DNA from: Natronomonas salina
GTDB lineage: Archaea > Halobacteriota > Halobacteria > Halobacteriales > Haloarculaceae
Direction: 5' to 3'
Length of the DNA: 64,000 bases
Assembly: GCF_013391105.1 (NCBI RefSeq)
Contig: NZ_CP058335.1
Span: 1,674,001 to 1,738,000, forward strand
Positions 62,884 through 64,000 of the stretch are shown in pieces. The translations under genes and the position numbers were made by a program. Within the stretch, counting starts at the first letter, position 1. Each line of letters opens with the position of its first letter. The notes beneath the pieces were generated by a model. It ran no database searches and was not told the DNA's origin. It saw only the letters and a list, made by a program, of their open reading frames with translations.

Positions 62884-62889
62884 ACCTCC
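62884..62889 (-). promoter_or_regulatory. Strong Shine-Dalgarno of the urt leader ORF
   Basis: GGAGGT, 6 bases before ATG 62877. Strong ribosome sites are uncommon in this window, where most starts are leaderless or overlapped, so this argues that the leader is translated. Confidence 0.55.
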
Positions 62890-62904
62890 GAGAATCGATG
62901 GTTC

Positions 62905-62915
62905 ATAAATAAATT
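62905..62915 (-). promoter_or_regulatory. Probable TATA box of the urt operon
   Basis: ATTTATTTATG on the minus strand upstream of the leader ORF, about 30 bases before its ATG at 62877. A start about 25 bases downstream would give a very short leader; whether it includes the whole Shine-Dalgarno run is uncertain. Confidence 0.5.
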
Positions 62916-62993
62916 TTTCCACTTCAATATTATGTCTTCATTCGAATGTTCGCAATAGTATAAGGGGATTGTAGGCATAGCGAATTTTGGAAT

Positions 62994-63116
62994 ATGAAAC
63001 TACCACATCGAAAAGTGGATGAGCATAGAATAAAGATTATATATCTGATATATGGATGGATGCAGGAGAGATATGAAGCGAGCGGTAGCCCCCTTTCAGG
63101 GATGGGGGATCAATGA
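62994..63116 (+). CDS. Possible 40-residue ORF (weak)
   Basis: ATG 62994 opens a frame to TGA 63114-63116. The peptide is basic near its start (MKLPHRKVDEHRIK) and lacks any recognisable motif. There is no Shine-Dalgarno or good TATA match, so it may be chance. Confidence 0.2.
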   Translation: MKLPHRKVDEHRIKIIYLIYGWMQERYEASGSPLSGMGDQ

Positions 63117-63392
63117 GTAAATCATTCTTCTCGTTGGTTGCCTTTTCCAGGTCTCAATGACACCGGCCTGATGGGAGAGAATCTGGGTACAATAATTTCC
63201 CAGTCCAAGTAACAGGTGAATCTACAGAGAAGACTTGAACATCTAACTTTACTCGATTTTTCCCCTGGAGTATTCCCACGGAATTGTTAATACACTCCGC
63301 TTTTACCATACAAACGTAGGAATACTTCTGAACATAGTGAAAATATCGCCAGTATAGGTACGCTTTGTACTACCCGGTTCCCTCCTCCGTCT

Positions 63393-63551
63393 ATGTTCGA
63401 CACACTGTTGCACCTTGGTATCGAGCACACTGACTTCAGCAGGCCAATCGTCACCGCTCTCTTCGGGTTCGTCGCGGGAACTGGCGTCGGCCTTTCTGTA
63501 AACCGTGTCTCGACGGTGCTTCGCAATCGGGTCAAGAATACTGCAGAATGA
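63393..63551 (+). CDS. Small single-helix membrane protein upstream of ureB
   Basis: The 52-residue protein (MFDTLLHLGIEHTDFSRP) has one Gly-rich hydrophobic helix (VTALFGFVAGTGVGLSV) and a basic end. It lies 81 bases before ureB in the same direction and could be the first gene of the urease operon. Function unknown. Confidence 0.55.
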   Translation: MFDTLLHLGIEHTDFSRPIVTALFGFVAGTGVGLSVNRVSTVLRNRVKNTAE

Positions 63552-63632
63552 GCCTGGCACTCAACTAATGCGAACTACACTTCAGCTCATCAAGTTGCGA
63601 ACTCTCGGGCCATCTAGAGGAGGGTTCCAGCG

Positions 63633-64000
63633 GTGACAAATTTCGTCCCAGGGGAATTACTCGCCGGTGATGACCCGATCGAAATCAATACTGATCGAGA
63701 GACGGTGACCGTAAGCGTCGAGAACACAGGTGATCGTCCGGTCCAGGTGGGCTCGCACTTCCATTTCTTCGAGACGAATCCAGGACTTTCGTTCGACCGT
63801 GAGTCAGCTTACGGGATGCGCCTCGACATTCCTGCCGGTACCGCGATTCGATTCGAACCGGGCAGCGAACGAGATGTCGATCTGGTCGCCATCGCAGGAA
63901 ATCGAATCGTGCATGGGATGGCAGGGCTCGTCGATGGTGAACTCGACGACGACGAGGTACGGGCTCGCGCACTCGAACGGGCGACCGAAGAAGACTACGT
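63633..64000 (+). CDS. ureB: Urease subunit beta, 3' end cut by window
   Basis: GTG 63633 starts [19 protein letters not shown], followed by [42 protein letters not shown] and [21 protein letters not shown], all hallmarks of urease beta. Only the last few residues lie beyond the window. Urease hydrolyses urea to ammonia and CO2 at a nickel pair held by the alpha subunit. A GGAGG run about 8 bases upstream is the ribosome site, and a 22-codon upstream ORF (63568-63636) ends overlapping the GTG. With urtABCDE and NikR/NicO it completes a urea-nitrogen module. Confidence 0.93.
   Translation, partial: MTNFVPGELLAGDDPIEINTDRETVTVSVENTGDRPVQVGSHFHFFETNPGLSFDRESAYGMRLDIPAGTAIRFEPGSERDVDLVAIAGNRIVHGMAGLVDGELDDDEVRARALERATEEDY

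Larger units (their letters stand above)
62878..63392. other. Intergenic regulatory region between urtA leader and urease side
   Basis: This is AT-rich. It contains the urt TATA box and Shine-Dalgarno, one possible 40-residue plus-strand ORF (62994-63116) and a C-rich/G-rich hairpin CCCCC...GGGGG near 63090-63110. No other gene seen. Confidence 0.45.

Noticed and set aside
1-64000. CRISPR arrays, tRNA and rRNA genes
   Set aside because: No regularly spaced direct repeats and no tRNA-like cloverleaf with a TTC loop were found on reading.

Overview
The window is haloarchaeal (class Halobacteria). The proteins are strongly acidic, secreted proteins carry Tat signals and lipoboxes, one protein ends in a PGF-CTERM anchor, many genes have a TATA box about 25-30 bases before a leaderless start, and RdfA, DUF7344, CGCGG-type and IS1341-type TnpB proteins of haloarchaeal style are present. 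No tRNA, rRNA or CRISPR array was seen. All identifications are from reading translated sequence; no search was run.

Layout. 1-1132: 3'-truncated NAD(P) transhydrogenase alpha gene. 1.7-4.1 kb: rdfA with an archaeal SMC-like gene. 4.2-34.9 kb: a catabolic island of visibly lower G+C. It holds a glutaryl-CoA module (class III CoA-transferase plus glutaryl-CoA dehydrogenase), XdhC, a branched-chain-type ABC transporter (LivHMGF) with two tandem solute-binding proteins, a cupin-enamidase pair, two complete sets of three-subunit xanthine-dehydrogenase-family molybdoenzymes, CoxG, MoeA, a MocA-like cytidylyltransferase, an amide-hydrolysing pair, an SDR, a VOC protein and a di-iron protein. 34.9-36.4 kb: small hypothetical genes and a very AT-rich stretch. 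36.4-48.9 kb: G+C-rich DNA with OsmC, an orphan CGCGG-family RiPP precursor, a bactofilin-like lipoprotein, a TnpB element, an FNT-family channel, a NicO/NikR nickel pair, membrane proteins and a family of ~50-bp intergenic repeats. 49.2-52.9 kb: two tyrosine recombinases flanking an MNT-HEPN toxin-antitoxin pair. 53-57.6 kb: a pseudo-receiver, DoxX, a YqcI/YcgG-family protein with an isochorismatase-type hydrolase, and several tiny zinc-ribbon proteins. 57.8-64 kb: urea transporter urtABCDE (minus strand) and the start of ureB (plus strand).

How the genes may work together. The enamidase resembles the Eubacterium barkeri enzyme that opens 1,4,5,6-tetrahydro-6-oxonicotinate and releases ammonium. 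Molybdenum hydroxylases, and glutarate activation followed by oxidation to crotonyl-CoA, are the first and last stages of the aerobic nicotinate route known from Azorhizobium caulinodans. I infer that the island encodes uptake and degradation of nicotinate or a related N-heteroaromatic acid via glutarate in an archaeon. A dedicated 6-hydroxynicotinate reductase, the 2-formylglutarate decarboxylation step and a glutarate-semialdehyde dehydrogenase are not recognisable here. Separately, nickel uptake (NicO/NikR), urea import (Urt) and urease form a urea-nitrogen module across the right part of the window.
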